This document shows, piece by piece, positions 52,121 to 53,470 of a stretch of 53,470 nt of DNA. The notes under the pieces are model-generated. The model saw nothing but the letters and a program-made list of their open reading frames with translations. It was not told the origin of the DNA and did not search any database. Both the position numbers and the translations under genes were made by a program. The stretch is from NCBI RefSeq assembly GCF_902493135.1, contig NZ_CABUOD010000032.1, positions 1 to 53,470 of the forward strand, in the 5' to 3' direction. The first letter of the stretch is position 1; the number at the start of each line of letters is the position of its first letter. This stretch comes from an uncultured Parabacteroides sp. (lineage in GTDB: Bacteria; Bacteroidota; Bacteroidia; Bacteroidales; Tannerellaceae).

Positions 52121-52702
52121 TTAATTTTTAATTTCTCTCGCCTCCCTCTCGGCCCGATGAGGATCGTCCGGATCGAAGAGCATTCCGGTACAGATGCAGT
52201 AACGGCGGCCGGTACGTTCGAGGACATCGTGGTTGACACAGCCTTCGCAACCTCTCCAGAACGATTCGTCGTCCGTCAGGTCGGCAAAAGTGACCGGCAC
52301 ATATCCTAATTCCGTATTCATTTTCATAACGGCAGCGCCTGAAGTCAGACTGAAAATCTTGGCGTGCGGCCATCGCATACGGGCCAGCTGGAAGGTCATC
52401 TCCTTGATTCTTTTGGCAATGCCCAGTCCGCGAAAGTCCGGATGGACGATCAGGCCGGAAGTGGTCACATACTGTTTGTTACCCCAAGATTCGATATAGC
52501 TGAAACCTGCAAATTTGTTGCCTTCCAAGGCAATGACGGCTTTCCCCTCCTTCATCTTCTGTGCAACATATTCATGCGTACGCTTGGCGATGCCGGTTCC
52601 GCGCACTTTGGCGGCTGCTTCGATCGTGTCGAGGATGATATCTACATATTCCTCGTGGCAAGCTTCAGCAATCATCACATCAATTTTTCTTTCTTGTTCC
52701 AT
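52121..52702 (-). CDS. GNAT acetyltransferase-family protein, candidate N-acylglutamate synthase
   Basis: A 193-aa GNAT protein with the acyl-CoA loop VHPDFRGLGIAKRI and the strand KAVIALEGNKFAGFSYIESW. The C-terminus is unusual, with several Cys (FWRGCEGCVNHDVL, RRYCICTGMLF) that might bind metal. It lies between argR and argG. Bacteroides lacks classical argA and argJ near these genes, and a GNAT at this position in B. thetaiotaomicron has been proposed, from fitness data as I recall, to start arginine synthesis. I infer that it makes N-acyl- (probably N-succinyl-) glutamate. Confidence 0.78.
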   Translation of the reverse strand: MEQERKIDVMIAEACHEEYVDIILDTIEAAAKVRGTGIAKRTHEYVAQKMKEGKAVIALEGNKFAGFSYIESWGNKQYVTTSGLIVHPDFRGLGIAKRIKEMTFQLARMRWPHAKIFSLTSGAAVMKMNTELGYVPVTFADLTDDESFWRGCEGCVNHDVLERTGRRYCICTGMLFDPDDPHRAEREAREIKN

Positions 52703-52772
52703 CTTTATGTTTGTTCTTTTTATCTTCTGTTGTTAATGGGAGCAAACGACCGGTTCCCTATACATTAATATA

Positions 52773-53216
52773 TTATATAAAATGCGCCAATGCTTTAACG
52801 ATTTTATCCCGGCTGATCCCCTCGCGTGGGATGATCAGGATCGTGTCGTCTCCGGCAATTGTTCCCAATATTTCGTAGGGCGCATGCGTATCGATATCCG
52901 AAGCGATCCCCATTGCATATCCCGGCCGGGTCTTGACAACGGCCAAGTTACCCGAAAACTCGATGTTGGGGTGATGTTGCATCTGCTCTTTCACCGGTTG
53001 CATAAGCGCCGAATAATCGGGCAGGCGATATACATAGTTCCCGTTTTCGTCATGTACTTTGACGACTTTCAGTTGCTTGATGTCGCGCGACAGGGTTGCT
53101 TGGGTAACCTGGAATCCGCTATTTTCCAATTGCTTAAGCAGCTCTTCCTGATTACCTATTTTCTCTGTCTTTATAATGCGGCAAATGGCATCCAATCGTT
53201 CTTTTTTCGTACTCAT
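52773..53216 (-). CDS. argR: Arginine repressor ArgR
   Basis: A 147-aa hexameric regulator with an N-terminal winged helix (LDAICRIIKTEKIGNQEELL, then GFQVTQATLSRDIKQLKVVK) and a C-terminal arginine-binding domain (GTIAGDDTILIIPREGISRD). ATG 53216 (MSTKKERLDAICRII) is preferred; the longer frame would start at TTG and cover the promoter. It leads the operon it probably controls. Confidence 0.94.
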   Translation of the reverse strand: MSTKKERLDAICRIIKTEKIGNQEELLKQLENSGFQVTQATLSRDIKQLKVVKVHDENGNYVYRLPDYSALMQPVKEQMQHHPNIEFSGNLAVVKTRPGYAMGIASDIDTHAPYEILGTIAGDDTILIIPREGISRDKIVKALAHFI

Positions 53217-53242
53217 ACTTGTATATTTATGCAACGAGGCTG

Positions 53243-53250
53243 CAAATATA
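53243..53250 (-). promoter_or_regulatory. Promoter -7 element of the arginine operon
   Basis: CAAATATA reads TATATTTG on the minus strand, matching TAnnTTTG, 27 bp upstream of the argR start. Confidence 0.6.
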
Positions 53251-53255
53251 AAGAG

Positions 53256-53275
53256 TATAATTGAATAATTATACA
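53256..53275. promoter_or_regulatory. ARG-box-like operator upstream of argR
   Basis: TGAATAATTATACA (53262-53275) matches the E. coli-type ARG box TGAATwwwwATTCA at 13 of 14 positions. It overlaps a perfect inverted repeat GTATAATTGAATAATTATAC (53255-53274). It lies immediately upstream of the -7 element, where a bound repressor would block transcription. Autoregulation by ArgR is inferred. Confidence 0.6.
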
Positions 53276-53345
53276 ATTGGGCGTTCTTTTTTGCATAAAT
53301 TTCTATTTGTAATCTCTACATGGGCAAAGGGCATCAAATAGAAAG

Positions 53346-53364
53346 GTTAAAAAATATTACCCTT
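53346..53364. repeat. 19-bp intergenic motif, copy 2
   Basis: Identical to 8455-8473 (GTTAAAAAATATTACCCTT). It lies in the 190-bp region upstream of argR and before a gene outside the window. Nothing else is recognised between 53277 and the window end. Confidence 0.6.
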
Positions 53365-53470
53365 AAGTGTAATTCAAATGGGTCTTGTTCACTTTTGCTG
53401 TATGGTTACTTTTTGTGTATTTAATTAATAAAAGAGCACAGCTTAAAAAATAAAAGTCTATATTATAAGT

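Overview
The window reads as a chromosomal segment of a Bacteroidales bacterium, most likely a gut Parabacteroides or close Bacteroides relative. The evidence is the gene families (DUF3408, RteC, DUF4374, LytS/LytTR pairs, TonB-dependent receptor with carboxypeptidase-like N-terminal domain, GH78, DUF1080), promoters of the Bacteroidetes type (TTG or TTTG, about 19 nt, then TAnnTTTG) and almost no Shine-Dalgarno sequences. The genus is an inference; no rRNA or tRNA gene was seen.

Positions 1 to about 8.1 kb are a decayed integrative/conjugative element: a tyrosine recombinase of the IntDOT type, a RhuM-like protein, a DUF3408 mobilization accessory protein, an oriT-like cluster of inverted repeats, then cargo. 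No mobA or tra gene follows the oriT-like site. The cargo is a stress-type block: a decayed HxlR gene, an intact HxlR regulator divergent from an NAD(P)-binding oxidoreductase, a secreted degenerate metallo-beta-lactamase-fold protein, an FMN split-barrel protein, a zinc macrodomain and a class M sirtuin (SirTM). The last two would form a protein ADP-ribosylation on/off pair. A DUF5131 gene cut off after 25 codons and an rteC gene broken by one extra T in a T run end the element, followed by a terminator and a promoter with no gene behind it.

8.7-16.4 kb: a tripartite RND efflux operon (adaptor, pump, TolC-like channel) runs into a LytS-type histidine kinase and a LytTR response regulator, then cytidine deaminase. 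16.5-24.2 kb: minus-strand housekeeping genes (phosphohexomutase, M23 peptidase, endonuclease/exonuclease/phosphatase protein, beta-helix lipoprotein, PepD). 24.4-25.3 kb: a small membrane protein and an OmpH/Skp chaperone. 25.4-30.4 kb: a three-gene iron/siderophore locus resembling XusABC of B. thetaiotaomicron. 30.5-33 kb: a DivIC/FtsB protein and a small membrane protein, divergent from dnaX, which carries an A9 slippage-like site at the boundary between gamma and tau.

33.1-39.3 kb: DUF1080 protein, queF and queC (queuosine precursor), a FadL-like porin, proC and a secreted C1 peptidase, with an unusual intergenic region (30-bp perfect palindrome arms plus three 23-bp tandem repeats). 39.4-44.3 kb: an NlpE-like lipoprotein, an MscS channel and a dipeptidyl peptidase IV-like S9 peptidase. 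44.4-46 kb: a coiled-coil protein with a sigma-region-4-like C-terminus split into two frames at an A12 run. 46.2-48.5 kb: a GH78 alpha-L-rhamnosidase. 48.7-53.2 kb: an arginine operon, argR-GNAT-argG-argC-argD, with an ARG-box-like palindrome at its promoter.

The most interesting items are the SirTM-macrodomain cassette without its usual lipoyl carrier and ligase, the two poly-A recoding candidates (dnaX and the coiled-coil protein), the palindrome/tandem-repeat island at 36.9-37.1 kb, and the oriT-like remnant.
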